Source: Hippopus hippopus (lineage: Eukaryota > Mollusca > Bivalvia > Cardiida > Cardiidae). Taken from it: a stretch of 64,000 bases of DNA. Numbering within the stretch: position 1 is the first letter of the stretch; every line of letters starts with the position of its first letter. Position numbers and translations under genes: made by a program. Positions 11,898 through 23,345 of the stretch are shown here, piece after piece. A model generated the notes under the pieces. It did no database searches and was not told where the DNA came from. It saw only the letters and a list, made by a program, of their open reading frames with translations. The DNA lies in assembly GCA_946811185.2 (NCBI GenBank), contig OX328111.1, forward strand, positions 39,854,388-39,918,387, in the 5' to 3' direction.

Positions 11898-12109
11898 AAT
11901 GCATTAAATCCTTCCTTCTAAAAGTATGGAAATGATTGTGAAAATTACATGTAACTAGTCAGGTATAAGATAGAACCTAAGATAGAACGACCTGGCAACT
12001 TTTGACCTACTTTAAAAAGTATTTTCTGCCTGTGACTAGCACTTGGACAGACTGTACAAAAGCAGATAATCACCACTTCAATAATTTTCATACTTTTAAA
12101 TGATATAAT

Positions 12110-12337
12110 TTAACTCTTTACCAAACAACAAAATTCTAGACTGGTCCAAATTGAAAGCATTTGCATTTGAAAGCATTAACGTGACTCAAAAATTGAAATT
12201 TGTTCTGGAAGCGTAGAAAACATTGTGGGAAAAGGAGAAAATGTTGGTTACCAGCATTTTCTCCTTTTCTCATGATCTTTTCAAAAGGCTTCTTTTTCAG
12301 GGCTGTGAAAACCAGGGATTGTTTGGGAAAGGATTAA
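12110..12337. repeat. MITE family A copy
   Basis: Complete copy: TTAACTCTTTACCAAACAAC, TCCAAATTGAAAGCATTTGC, a central palindrome (ACATTGTGGGAAAAGGAGAA ... TTCTCCTTTTC), AAAAGGCTTCTTTTTCAGGG, and GGGAAAGGATTAA. Confidence 0.85.
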
Positions 12338-12694
12338 ATGCATTTTAATTAACACTTGCTTTGATTACTATGGCAGCTTTTGGGGCTTTAAGTCAGTAAG
12401 CATTACAATGTCATATTTGATTTTATGCGAACATACAGGATAATGTACATGTAAATACTATAATCAGTCTGATCTCCATCTACACTGTCTAAAACTACAG
12501 TCATGATATGCATACTGCGGGCACTGCTTACAAAGTAGTCATTTTGAGCTGTTTTCGCATTTTGGCTATGAGAAATGTGACATGGCTTTTGACATGTTGA
12601 CAGTTTAATGTTTTGAGAGAAGAACAACTGTTTTTGCACTATTGAGTGAATCATTCAACCTAATATTAGTATGGTGGTTGACATAGAATATTGT

Positions 12695-12926
12695 TTAACT
12701 CTTTGCCACACAATTCTGAGTTTCAATGACCCTGAGGATGAAGCCTTTTGAAAACATTGTGGGAAAAGAAGAAAATGCTTGGAACCAGCATTTTCTCCTT
12801 TTCCTACTATGATTTCTATCTTTTCAAAGAAAAACTTCATGATTTGAACCAGATTTAATTTGTTATCTACATATTCTTTCAAAATGGACAAGTCTAAAAT
12901 TTTGTCGATTGGTGACGAGTCAATTA
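12695..12926. repeat. MITE family A copy, opposite orientation
   Basis: TTAACTCTTTGCCACACAAT with the CCTGAGGATGAAGCCTTTTG side first, then the palindrome, ending TTGGTGACGAGTCAATTAA. Confidence 0.8.
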
Positions 12927-13383
12927 ATGTTATGTTTATCTTGTGTAGGTATGAAAAAAGGACTGCCATCACTACAAAAGAAATCATCAAGACTGTGTAT
13001 TAGGAACAGATTACAATACTACACCTTCATGCAGGACCCTTTTGATATATTCTGAGAATCTATATTACAGAAACCAATTGTAGCAAAGAGAAGAGAGTAC
13101 ACCAAGATCAGAGACAGCATCTACATATACAATCTCTGCAAAAAAATATAAGACAGTATGGTGACTCACAACTGGATTGATTTTCATTTAATAATTCATT
13201 GTTGGTACTGAATTTGTTCTTGTTTACTTTGAGGGAAAAAAGACTTTTAAAACCTGTTTGTTTAAATGGTGTTTTACGCCACTTTCAACATTATTTCAGT
13301 CATACCACGGTGACAGATCACATATTCATGTTTTCCTGGGTTTCAGCAGTACAAGGTTTCACCGGTACAAGTCACATTAACTT

Positions 13384-14585
13384 TGTTGTCTGCTAATGCT
13401 TCCAATTTGGACTAGTTTAAAATTTTGTCATTTGGTAAAGAGTTAAGGGAGACAAAATTTATGCCACTTTGACCTTCAACTATATTATGACATCAGTTTG
13501 AAAAGCTTTAATCTTCAAACATCCAAACAATTAGCAGCTAAATTATAAAATACTTCCCAAAACATGGAAACACTTACGATTATATACAATCCCTTATTTG
13601 TGAAAAAGAAATGTCCCAATATACACTATAGACAAGGAAAAAAAATGATCAGGCTCAAACCCAGGCTAGCTATCAAAACAATAGAGTCTAGAATTTTGTC
13701 ATCTTGTAAAGAGTCAACAATAGACGTTAATGACTGTGAAGAAAAGCCTTTTGCAAAACAATTGTTTTTACGAATCTTAGGAAGAAGCCTTGAGAAAACA
13801 TTTTGAGAAAAGAATTAAATGCTGGTGACCAGCATTCTGTCCTCTTCCCACAATGTTTTATCCTTTGTTACCAGCTGATAACCAGCAATTTGTCCTTTTT
13901 CCTCAATGTTTCAACCTATACCACACAATTATGAATTTTATAGACTGAGAAATCAGACTTTTGTTGAAGACATTGTGGTAAAAATGAGAGAATACTGTTT
14001 AATAGCATTTTCTCGTTTTCCCACAATGTTTTTCCTACCTTCCAAAGCCAAATTCCATCTGAGCCACATGTATGTACTTGTCTGCGAGAGCCTACAATTT
14101 TGTCATGTGATAAAGATTTAGACTCTTTCATAAATAGAAATCTACATTTGGGTTGTCATTTGCAAAATTTAGTGCCTTCAATCTGGCCATGTCTAGAGTT
14201 TGTTATTTACTAAAGAGTCAAAGAATTGAGAAAAAAGAGAAAATGTCAGTAACAGCATTTTCCCCTTTCCCCACTATGTTTTATACCCTTTCAAAGACCA
14301 ATCGCATGATCTAAAGAACATTTCTTCACTCTATATATCGTTATAAATACATGTATATTATTGTCGAGTTTTGTTTGGTACTTTCACTGACAGTTTGAAT
14401 TTGATTCTTATTCTCCTTTGCCCTGTACCACACAAACCCGACTTTTAATGACCCCGAGAAAGAAGCCTATTGCCTTTTCTACCCTTACCAAAACAAGTTT
14501 CAAAATTTAAGTCCTTTTTCTTTTGTCGTCTGCAAATGCTTTCAATTTGGACCAGTCTAAAATTTTGTCGTTTGGTAGAGTTAAA
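13384..14585. repeat. MITE family A cluster, partial copies
   Basis: Several fragments: an end piece at 13384-13446, a central piece at 13770-13870, a nearly full copy at 13911-14119, a central piece at about 14215-14300, and a copy lacking the central palindrome at 14423-14585. All non-coding. Confidence 0.7.
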
Positions 14586-14630
14586 ACCTTTCCAGCAAAT
14601 AAAATGAGTCCTGTGTTGTGTCAAGGGGAC

Positions 14631-14850
14631 TTAACCCTTTACTACACAATCCCGACCCTGTGGAGTTGGACATGTGGAAACATTGTCGGAAAAGTAGAAA
14701 ATTTTGGTAACCATCCTTTTCCCTCTTCTCACATGTTTTCCATTCTTTCAATTTAAGCCAATTCCATCATTAGAGCCAAGTTTAAAATGTCATCTGCAGA
14801 TGCTTTCAATTTGGACAGGTCTACAATTTTGTTGTGTGGTAAAGAGTTAA
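14631..14850. repeat. MITE family A copy
   Basis: TTAACCCTTTACTACACAAT to TGTGTGGTAAAGAGTTAA. The central palindrome is degraded (CATTGTCGGAAAAGTAGAAA / CCATCCTTTTCCCTC), and a second fragment of this subtype lies at 15250-15320. Confidence 0.8.
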
Positions 14851-14903
14851 TGCTTCTGCCTTTGTGACAATTTGATTTCTCATTCTACTGGGTCCAACCA
14901 TTC

Positions 14904-15133
14904 TTAACCCTTTACCAAACGACAAAACTTTAGACCTGTCCAAATTGAAGGCACTTGCAGACGACATTTTAAATGTGACTTTAAAAATGAAATTTCTCTC
15001 TGGAATTGTAGAAAATATTGTGGTAAAAGGAAAAAAATGCTAGTTACCAGCATTTTCTTCTTTTCCCACAATGTTTTCAAAAGCCTTCTTCTTCAGGGTC
15101 GTTAAAAGTTGGGATTGTGTGGTGAAGAGTTAA
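14904..15133. repeat. MITE family A copy
   Basis: TTAACCCTTTACCAAACGAC to GGTGAAGAGTTAA, full length, with a palindrome around GCTAGTTACCAGC. Confidence 0.85.
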
Positions 15134-15342
15134 TGGTTTAGCCAATCAGAAAATGTGTTACATTCAAATTTAGAAAATTGTGGAGAATAAGACAAAGAAC
15201 GTTCTTAAGAACGGTTGGTGAATATGGGCCCAGAAAACCTTTCCAGCACGTAATCCAGACTCCAGAGTTTGGCATGTGGAAACATTGTGGAAAAAGTAGA
15301 AAATTCTGGTAACCATCCTTTTCTCTCATGTCTTACAAAGTC

Positions 15343-15790
15343 TGTAACAAAGAAACAAATGAATAAATGCATAGCAGAAATACAGGGACCAGGCAGGATT
15401 TGAACCTAGAACGCCTTAACAAAAGGCCAACACTATAACCACTGAGCTAAAGAGAATTCTCCATAACGCAGTTGTTAGGTATTGTATTTAAATCGGGATG
15501 AAGCCATGCATGAAGGAGTAGTCTCCCGTAATACACCCCCTTAAAGTCATCATTTATTGATGACTCGAACCTTTATTAGGCAGAAAGTACATTTTTGGAC
15601 AACAAATGGGATTAATGGCTCAATGGCCAATCCCGGATGAGCCCCCTTTTTATGAACAAAGTCCGTTACAAATGAACAAATGCAAAGCAGAAATACAGGG
15701 ACTGGGCAGGATTGAAACCTAGAATGCCCAAAGGAAAGGCCAACACCATAACCACCGAGTTAAAGAGATTTCTTTAGAATTCTTAAGAGA
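15343..15790 (-). repeat. tRNA-derived SINE pair
   Basis: Two minus-strand tRNA-like heads about 310 bp apart: AGGATTTGAACCTAGAACGC ... AACCACTGAGCTAAAGAG near 15399-15455 and a second near 15706-15766. Both sit in a longer duplicated context (AACAAATG..AGCAGAAATACAGGGAC), so this is a local duplication of a SINE-bearing segment. Confidence 0.65.
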
Positions 15791-15889
15791 ATTTAAGCCA
15801 AATTCCATCATCAGAGCCAAGTTTAAAATGTCATCTGCAGGCGCTGTCAGCCTTTGCAATTGGTGCAGGCTTTTCCACATCAACACATT

Positions 15890-16505
15890 GTGCTTTTTGT
15901 TAAATTTGCCGCATGTCCAAAGACCAGTCTACCACATAATCCAGTGGGTTTATTATTTAAAATGAATTTTAGAGATGCATGATTATGTGATGACTTGTTT
16001 GGTATAATGTTGCATGGAGATGTATTAACCCCCCTTTTGCCAGAGTGCCACTTATGTAGTTTTCAGTTGTCAAAAGCAAACAGTTTTGACACAGGTCAGC
16101 CTGCTGCAGATTGTGTAGGCTGACCTGTGTGAAAACTTTAACCATTTGCTTAATTTTTCTGCATGTCCAAGGACCATGCTACATCAGGATTTAGTCAGCC
16201 GTCAGACAAATTGGATTTAATGGCTCAGTAATTCAGGTAACTTGCTTGGTATAATACATCACGGCGATGCTGCGTTAAACCCTCTTTTCACAGAGTATTT
16301 ATGTGATAACTTGCTTGTTATAATGTATCAGAGAGATACTGCATTAAACCCTCTTTTCACAGTATTTATGTGATAACTTGCTTGTTATAACGTATCAGAG
16401 AGATACTGCATTAAACCCTCTTTTCACAGAGTATTTATGCGATAACTTGCTTGTTATAACGTATGAGAGAGATACTGCATTAAACCCTCTTTTCACAGAG
16501 TATAG
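15890..16505. repeat. MITE family B remains with 67-bp tandem array
   Basis: Family B pieces at about 15890-16170 (GATGACTTGTTTGGTATAAT; CAGCCTGCTGCAGATTGTGT) run into three to four tandem units of about 67 bp from 16290 to 16505: TTTATGTGATAACTTGCTTG, ATCAGAGAGATACTGCATTA, AACCCTCTTTTCACAGAGTA. The unit is the outer end of family B. Confidence 0.75.
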
Positions 16506-16769
16506 GTCAAATGTATTGTAAACATTTTTACAGATGCATTTCTGGACAAGATAAATGAACAGTGCATGTCCATTAATCCAATCCTTTGTTCAAAGTATAC
16601 ATGCTATTTCTGTTGCAAGCTAGGAAATGTATTTCATGTATTTTGAATATTGAGCTTGCATGTTAATCTGTGCAATAAATTAAAGTCTTCCTGTGGAATA
16701 AAATGGCTTGTAACTTTTTATTTGCTAAATAAATGGCAACAACAGTTGTACATCAAAACAGAGAGACTT

Positions 16770-16976
16770 TAAATGTGGTTAGAAAACATTGTGCAATATG
16801 GACAACATGCTGATTACCAGCATGTTCTCCTTATCCCACATTGTTTTCTCAAGCTAACCTATTGTAACCTTTTACAAGCAATTCACATCAATTAAAATTA
16901 AGCCACTTCTAATTTCTTGTATGAAAGCGCTTTCAATTTGGACAAGTATAAAATTTTGTTGTCTGGTAAAGATTTA
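16770..16976. repeat. MITE family A copy, diverged
   Basis: GAAAACATTGTGCAATATGG, GCTGATTACCAGCATGTTCT, then TTTCAATTTGGACAAGTATA and TTGTCTGGTAAAGATTTA. Confidence 0.7.
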
Positions 16977-17047
16977 TCCTAAAATTGCACATCAGGGGCT
17001 TCCATGAATTGAAATTGGCCATGTATACAAACAAACCGTTTGTATAT

Positions 17048-17325
17048 GGCCTGCAACACACGAAAAGGGGCATTCGGACATTTGCTTAAAGTATCATCTC
17101 GGATCAGCCTGCTCAGTCCACACAGGCTAATCAGAAACGACACCCGAAACGACACTCAGTTTTTATGTAATTTTTTGTTTTCCACAAGTCTACTGTACCA
17201 TAAAATCTAATGCAGTTGTAAAGTGCAGTCTCGGATTATCCTACGTGGACTGTGCAGGCTGATCCGAGACGACAATTTACAGATGTCGAAATGTCCCTTT
17301 TCACATGTTGCAAGCCAATTATTAT
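17048..17325. repeat. MITE family D copy
   Basis: Ends GGCCTGCAACACACGAAAAG and CTTTTCACATGTTGCAAGCC are inverted repeats. Internal CTCGGATCAGCCTG...CAGGCTGATCCGAGACGAC palindromic arms. A second copy is at about 63690-63812. Confidence 0.7.
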
Positions 17326-17345
17326 ATCTACACAGCCAATACATA

Positions 17346-17558
17346 TTAAATCCTATCCTACTAAATAAGTAAGGTTAAACTTTCAAGGTGATTGTACAAA
17401 CCCTAATAATGCTGCTTCAAACTTACTTTTTGATGAAAAGATATCTGCTTATCGGGTACTGTAGATCCAAAATCAGACTGCATTTTATGTGCAGTCTGAT
17501 CTTGAACTACACTGTCCGCTAAAGGTCAGTGAGTCGAGCTTAGCAGTTCATGGGTTAA
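17346..17558. repeat. MITE family C copy
   Basis: TTAAATCCTATCCTACTAAATAA to TTAGCAGTTCATGGGTTAA, with GTGCAGTCTGATCTTGAAC inside. Confidence 0.7.
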
Positions 17559-17731
17559 ATATGATTATAAGGTTTTTTTTTTTTTTCATTTAATTTGCTA
17601 AAGAATCACATAAAGTTGGTCACTGACAGGTTTTGAAAGCATTGTGACAAGTTGAAATTGCTCATATTCAGCAGTTTTGCTTTTTGTCATGATTCTCTCT
17701 ACCACAAATACATTATAGGAACATATTAATC

Positions 17732-17992
17732 AAGCCATGTTTTGGCAATAAGGGGTTTAATACATCTCCATGATACATGATACCAAACAAGACATCACAT
17801 AATTTGGGATCCAGAATAGCCACTTTTTTTTTTGACAACAGACTTAAACCTGAGGCAGACTGGTCCTTGGACATACAGAAAACTGACCAATAGAGTAAAG
17901 TATAGACCCAGGTCAGCTTGCGCCGAATGCGCTGGCTAACCATGGTCGACAATTTTCGCTGATGCATTAAGCCCTTTCACAGGGCTTGCCTC
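17732..17992. repeat. MITE family B copy
   Basis: CAAGCCATGTTTTGGCAATA to CTTTCACAGGGCTTGCCTC, with TGGTCCTTGGACATACAGAA and CAGGTCAGCTTGCGC. Confidence 0.7.
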
Positions 17993-18224
17993 ATTGATTT
18001 GTGCGTTTTTTGTTTCGTTCATTATATTAATTACAGTGACTGTCTCGATTGCCGGTCAAAATCAACATCCCTTAGATTGCGAAAAATCCAAAGCAAAAGT
18101 AAATTTTCAAAATCGATGATACCAAGTACTTCGTTTTGGTGAAGGAAGTGTGTGTGAAAGCTTTGAAGTAACGGGTACCAGCTGTCTTCTTATCATTATA
18201 ACCTTTGTTTCTATACAAGGTTGA

Positions 18225-18310
18225 AAAGCCTGGCCTTTGAGCTCAGTGGTTAGCATATCTAACTTATGACCTTATGGTTACAAGTTTGATACTTGATTGA
18301 GGCAAAGTTT
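18225..18310 (+). repeat. tRNA-derived SINE head
   Basis: GAGCTCAGTGGTTAGCATAT (box A-like) and GGTTACAAGTTTGATACTTG (box B-like) in tRNA-like spacing. Confidence 0.55.
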
Positions 18311-18461
18311 TTTTTCGGTGATTCTTTGCTTCTCACCTCTAATACAAATAAATAATGGGAATTTGGGGTTGGGGATGGGAAAGAAAGCGGCTGTTTTGTG
18401 CTATCACTCCACAAGTATTTTGACTTATTTTATTTCAAACAAATTTTTCTTCTCTAAAAAT

Positions 18462-18725
18462 TGAGCCATGCTCTGGCAAAATGGGGCTTAATGCATCTCC
18501 CCGATCCATGATACCAAGCAATCATCACATGATTATGGATCCATTAAATCCATTTTTTTCTAACAAGAAAACTGAATCATGAAGTATACTGGTCCTTAGA
18601 TATGCAGAAAGCTGATCAATAGCGCAAAGTTTCGATTCAGGTCAGTCTGCGCGGACTGTACAGACTGATCTGGGTCAATACTTTTCGCAGATGCATTAAG
18701 CCCCCATTTCACAGAGCATGGCTCA
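18462..18725. repeat. MITE family B copy, well preserved
   Basis: TTGAGCCATGCTCTGGCAAA and TCACAGAGCATGGCTCAA form clear inverted ends. The centre shows CAGTCTGCGCGGACTGTACA and GACTGATCTGGG arms. Confidence 0.8.
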
Positions 18726-19084
18726 AATATACAATATTATCACTATTGCACAGGAGCAGAACGTAGTTGCAGCTTTGGCCAGCTGCCCATCAAATTAATT
18801 TTGGGTAAGAAAGAAAGAGCGCTGTCCAAATTCCCAAACCCATATTTGACCCTCAACCCATATTTGAACTTATTTCCTTTAGTGCTGCATTAAACTTTTT
18901 TGTGAGACCCATTTTGACACTCTAAAGGTTATACTGTTTGTAGTAGTAAATATCAATAAAGGAACAAAAGAAGAAAGAACATGATCAGATGTATAATTCA
19001 GTAACATCAGTCAAAAATTGTATCACAGACTTGATAACAACATTTATAATGATAACGTATTGAAAAAAAAAACACATGCATAAG

Positions 19085-19570
19085 TTAACAGTTAAGTGAA
19101 CAAGCAATTTCGTTGAAATGATATCCCTCACCGAAAAAGACCTTTTTTGATACAAACATATTTGAGGTATTGTGTGTTGCATGAACATGTGGCCTTTTTG
19201 ATAATGGTCCATGATAAAATTACACATTAAGCTCCCTTTTTCCATGGCACAGCATTTCATTAAATGAAAAATATATAAGTGGTCCATAATGAGATTATAC
19301 ATTAAGTCCCCTTTTACCATAACATGGCATTTCATTAAATGAAAACAAATGATGAAAATATACATCAAGCCCCCTTTTTCCACGACACGTTATTATATAT
19401 AAAAGAAAATTGTATCAACGGACTATCCTAAGGAAGACATGCATGAAGTTTCATAAATGTTCGTCAAGGACTTTAGAAGATATCTGTCCAGGCAGACGAA
19501 TGGGCGAACTGTTATTGAAATTATACATTTAGCCCCCTTTTTTCATGACATGGCATTTCATGAAATAAAA
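19085..19570 (-). repeat. Composite repeat E, inverted partial copy
   Basis: Reverse complement of segments in 61860-62965: AACAAGCAATTTCGTTGAAA, ACCGAAAAAGACCTTTTTTG, and repeated TTAAGCCCCCTTTT(T)CCATG...CATTTCATTAAATGAAA units. Confidence 0.7.
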
Positions 19571-19592
19571 TCAAATAACTATTGTCTCTGGC

Positions 19593-19787
19593 TTAATAAA
19601 GATGAAGTTTAATTACATTTTGTCCTGTAGTGAAAGAGATATTGGTCCATAATGTAGACTTTCCCGCTTTGGATGCACCAATCAGGATCAGCTTCCTTCT
19701 ATAAATGGCATCAGATATCCTTAATTCCTGAAATATTGGAGAAATACTCTTATTAGTCATGGTTTGAACTTTCACTTGGTTACACAA
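19593..19787 (-). pseudogene. P-loop exon-like fragment fused to repeat
   Basis: A 64-residue minus-strand frame containing KLILIGASKAGKSTLWTNI, a classical Walker A (GxxxxGKS/T) preceded by a hydrophobic strand. An acceptor-like CTCCAATATTTCAG lies just upstream, in front of GAATTAAGG, so the P-loop part looks like the start of a GTPase/NTPase exon. After the Walker A it runs into sequence of composite repeat E (GGACCAATATCTCTTT, ACAGGACAAAATGT). No G4/Walker B part is present. It may be a captured exon; I cannot name the family. Confidence 0.4.
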
Positions 19788-19829
19788 TCAAGTGGTCTTT
19801 TATATATGAGCCACTGATACTCTGTTAAA

Positions 19830-20145
19830 AGTAGTCTGCTACGGAATGTGCCGTAAGTCGATTTTTCATGTTTGCAGGTGCGTAACTGGCACGTATAATT
19901 ATGAATTTATGCACATCACGTAACAGTCATCGTAAGCAATTCAATGGCCCTAGTTAGAGAAAACGAAAAAAAAAAAATGTTCCCTATATTTGACTTGAGC
20001 AACCGATGTCGTCTGCTATGGAATGTGCCCAAGTCGACTTTTACTGTTTTTGCGGGTGCGTAACTGGCAAATATGATAATGATTTTATGCACAGCACGTA
20101 ACAGTCATTGTAAGCAATTCAATGACCCTAGTAACAGAAAACAAA
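19830..20145. repeat. Tandem dispersed repeat F, two units
   Basis: Two units of about 165 bp: GTCTGCTACGGAATGTGCC, GGGTGCGTAACTGGCA, ATTTATGCACA, GCAATTCAATG.CCCTAG, GTTCCCTA.TTTGACTTGAG. Further pieces lie at 21990-22130 and 23527-23835. The 20146-21987 element interrupts this array. Confidence 0.6.
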
Positions 20146-21987
20146 AACAAGACGACCATGATGGTCCTATATCGCTCACCTGAGTACTAAGCAGTAAAGG
20201 TCTACAATGAAGATAAATACCAAATATCGAGGTTCAAGGCCAAATGATAATAAAACAAGAGCGGCAAATTGTCACAAGATAAGCCCGTCCCACTGCCAGT
20301 TGTCAAGGAGGTATAATAATCGCAAAGGGCAGGTAATGCAACAAACATGTTTACCAAGTCTCAAGTCAATTTGACTTGAGGTGACAAAGTTCCGTTCCAG
20401 ACAAGCAAGAAATACTGTAAAAATGAAGATCAAAGTGGAATTACTAAAAATCCGCGCTAGGTAGAGTTATTGCTCTTGCGCACTGTACTCCGTGATAATG
20501 CAACAAACATGCGTACCAAGTTTGAAGTCGTTCTGACTTGAGGTGACAGTTATATTCCGAACAAGCACTAAATGCTCTAAAAATGATGATCAAAGGGAAA
20601 TAACTCAAAGACAGCACGAGGTAGAGTTACAATTCTTGTGCACTGCACTTCCACATATTGCAACAAATAAGCATACCATATTTCATGTCATTCCTACTTA
20701 AGATGACAAAGTTTTGCTCCGGACAAGGAAGAAATGCTATAAAAATGAAGGTCAAAGAGGGAATAACTCAAAATTCGTGCTAGGAAGAGTTATGGTTCTT
20801 GTGCACTACACTCCGCAATTTTTCAACAATCATGCATACCAAATTTGAAGATGTTCAGGCTTGAAATGACAAAGTTATATTCCGGACAAGCAGAAAATGC
20901 TGTAAAAATGACGATCAAAGGGAAATAACTCATAGACAGTACGAGGTAGAGTTATGGTTCTCTCACACTGCACTCCGTATTATTGAAACAACTACAAATG
21001 CCAAGTTTCAAGTCAATCGGACTGGAGATGACAAAGTTATGCTCCGGACAAAGAACTATTCTACAGAACTTTCTAATTCAAGGGCAAATAACTCCAGTCA
21101 TTCTGGTCCGATTAGATCCATAATTGAAGTCATCCGAGATCTTATGGTCATATGTATTTTGACCAAGTTTGATGCTGATTGGTTAAAAATTGTAGATGCT
21201 AGAGTGTAAACAAAGTCAAATATAGCAATTTTTCTAATTCAAGGGCAAATAACTCCAGTTGTTCCGGTCCGATTACACCCATAATCAAACTCATCCGAGA
21301 TCTTACGGTCATATATATTTTGACAAAGTTTGGTGCTGATTGGTTAATAATTGTAGATGCTAGAGTGTAAACAAAGTCAAATATGGCAATTTTTCTAATT
21401 CAAGGGCAAATAACTCCAGTTGTTCTGGTCCGATTACAACCATAATCAAAATCATCCGAGATCTTATGGTCATATATATTTTGACCAAGTTTTGTGCTGA
21501 TTGGTTAAAAAATTGTAGATGCTAGAGTGTAAACAAAGTCAAATATAGCAATTTTTTTAATTCAAGGGCAAATAACTCCAGTTGTTCTGGTCCGATTACA
21601 CCCATAATCGAACTCATCCGACATCTTATGGTCATATATATTTTGACCAAGTTTGGTGCTGATTGGTTGATATTTGTAGATGCTAGAGTGTAAACAAAGT
21701 CAAATATAACAATTTTTCTAATTCAAGGGCAAATAACTCCAGTTGTTCTGGTCCGATTACACCCATAATCAAAATCATCCGAGATCTTATGGTCATATAT
21801 ATTTTGACCAAGTTTGGTGCTGATTGGTTAATAATTGTAGATGCTAGAGTGTAAACAAAGAAATGTGAACGGACGGACGGACGCCGGACGGACAGACGCC
21901 GGACGGACGGACGGACGACGGACACCGACGGACGGTGAGTGATCACAATAGCTCATCCTGAGCACTTTGTGCTCAGGTGAGCTAAAA
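20146..21987. mobile_element. Non-autonomous element with two phased arrays
   Basis: Starts ACAAGACGACCATGATGGTC...CGCTCACCTGAG and ends CTTTGTGCTCAGGTGAGCTAAA, so the termini share CTCACCTGAG in inverted order. The first half holds five units of about 160 bp marked by CAACAAACATG...ACCAAG (near 20337, 20497, 20657, 20817, 20979). The second half holds five units of about 158 bp marked by CTAATTCAAGGGCAAATAAC (near 21084, 21236, 21396, 21557, 21717). A GGAC/GACG-rich tract lies at 21865-21935. No coding capacity. Confidence 0.7.
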
Positions 21988-22758
21988 AATTGTTCCCTAG
22001 TTTGACTTGAGCAACCGGTGTCGTCTGCTATGGAATGTGCAGTAAGTCGATGTGCGTAACTGGCAGTTATGAGTCTGTAGTCAACGTAAATGGGTTTCTT
22101 GTCACCATATGAAAAGATAGAAAAAATAAAAATTTAGTTCCCTTTGTTTGATTTATGCAATAGGAAGCAGTTGCTTCTGAAAGAGTTTTAAGTCTTTTTT
22201 TAGCCACTTGTGACATTGTTTTCTGTTGTTGTTTTTTTTTTTGGGGGGTTTTTGTTTTTAAGAATGGTGTCTTGCACCACTTTCAACATTATTTCAGTCA
22301 TATCACAGTGACAGCTCAAATATTCGTGTTTTCCTGGGTTTCACCAGTACTAGTTTAGGCTTTGAAGTGTCTTGTCCAAGGACACTCCTGTGGGAATTAT
22401 TTTCTGGGGTTTTTACACTGTACATTGATCATCTTAGCATATTCAAAGTATCAATGTTCAGTATTGTAGATGGCCTGAATTAGAAAAGCAAATCGAATCT
22501 AGGGATCAAGGGATCAGGGGAAGCCACTCTTGCAAGGTTCTTGAAAACACCAAAACAAGGTCTTCTGCCACTGTTTTTTTTAAATTTTCGCCCATTGTCA
22601 TTGAAATCTGTCAAGTGTGGATGGTTCAGGCATGGCAGTTTGCCAAGGACTGCATAACAGCCCTCAAAGAAAACTTAAAATCCACTTTTATGCCGATTTA
22701 TGTTCACTGTTTTCTATCGATATTTTCGGGCGCCATTTTTCATTTTCTCAAAGCTTTC

Positions 22759-22850
22759 TGATTGGATGATTGTGAGGGTGTGTCTGAGAATGAGATCTGA
22801 TTGGATGATTGTGGGAGTGTGTCTGAGGGCTATGATTGGATGTTTGAAAG
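22759..22850. repeat. Short tandem repeat, about 40 bp unit
   Basis: TGATTGGATGATTGTGAGGG and TGATTGGATGATTGTGGGAG, then a third partial TGATTGGATG. The flanking 22130-22758 has no recognisable feature. Confidence 0.6.
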
Positions 22851-22878
22851 TGGGGGTAGGAAGGTGTCTATATACATG

Positions 22879-23345
22879 TATATGTTAATTTTTCAGGTCA
22901 ATTTCAGCTGATATTATGGCGCAGTGGGTTAGACCCCTGCAGCAAGACCTTTTTCCGGGTCCTTGTGGTTAAAGGTTCAATCCTCAACTTTTGCAATTTT
23001 TTTTATTATTTTCTTATTTTTATTATTAATTATTCTTGCATCTTGCTGTATATTATTGGCCTATTTCTAAATTCTTCAAACATGAACAAGATTTTTTATT
23101 GGAAAATTTATATATATGTTAATTTTTCAGGTCAAATTCAGCTGATACTATGGCGCAGTGGGTTAGACCCCTGCAGCAAGACCTATTTTCGGGTCCTTGT
23201 GGTTAAAGGTTCAATCCTCAACTTTTGCATTTTTTTTTTATTATTTTCTTATTTTTATTATTAATTATTCTTGCATCTTGCTGTATATTATTGGCCTATT
23301 GCTAAATTCTTCAAACATGAACAAGATTTTTTATTGGAAAATTTT
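22879..23345 (+). repeat. tRNA-derived SINE, 234-bp tandem duplicate
   Basis: Two nearly identical units (22879-23112 and 23113-23345). Each carries TGGCGCAGTGGGTTAGA (box A; 22917 and 23151) and GGTTCAATCC (box B; 22974 and 23208), followed by an AT-rich tail with TTGCATCTTGCTGTATATTA. The box spacing fits a polymerase III promoter of a tRNA-derived SINE. Confidence 0.75.

Noticed and set aside
22917..22983. Functional tRNA gene
   Set aside because: Has box A and B but no clean acceptor stem or cloverleaf; it is a SINE head.
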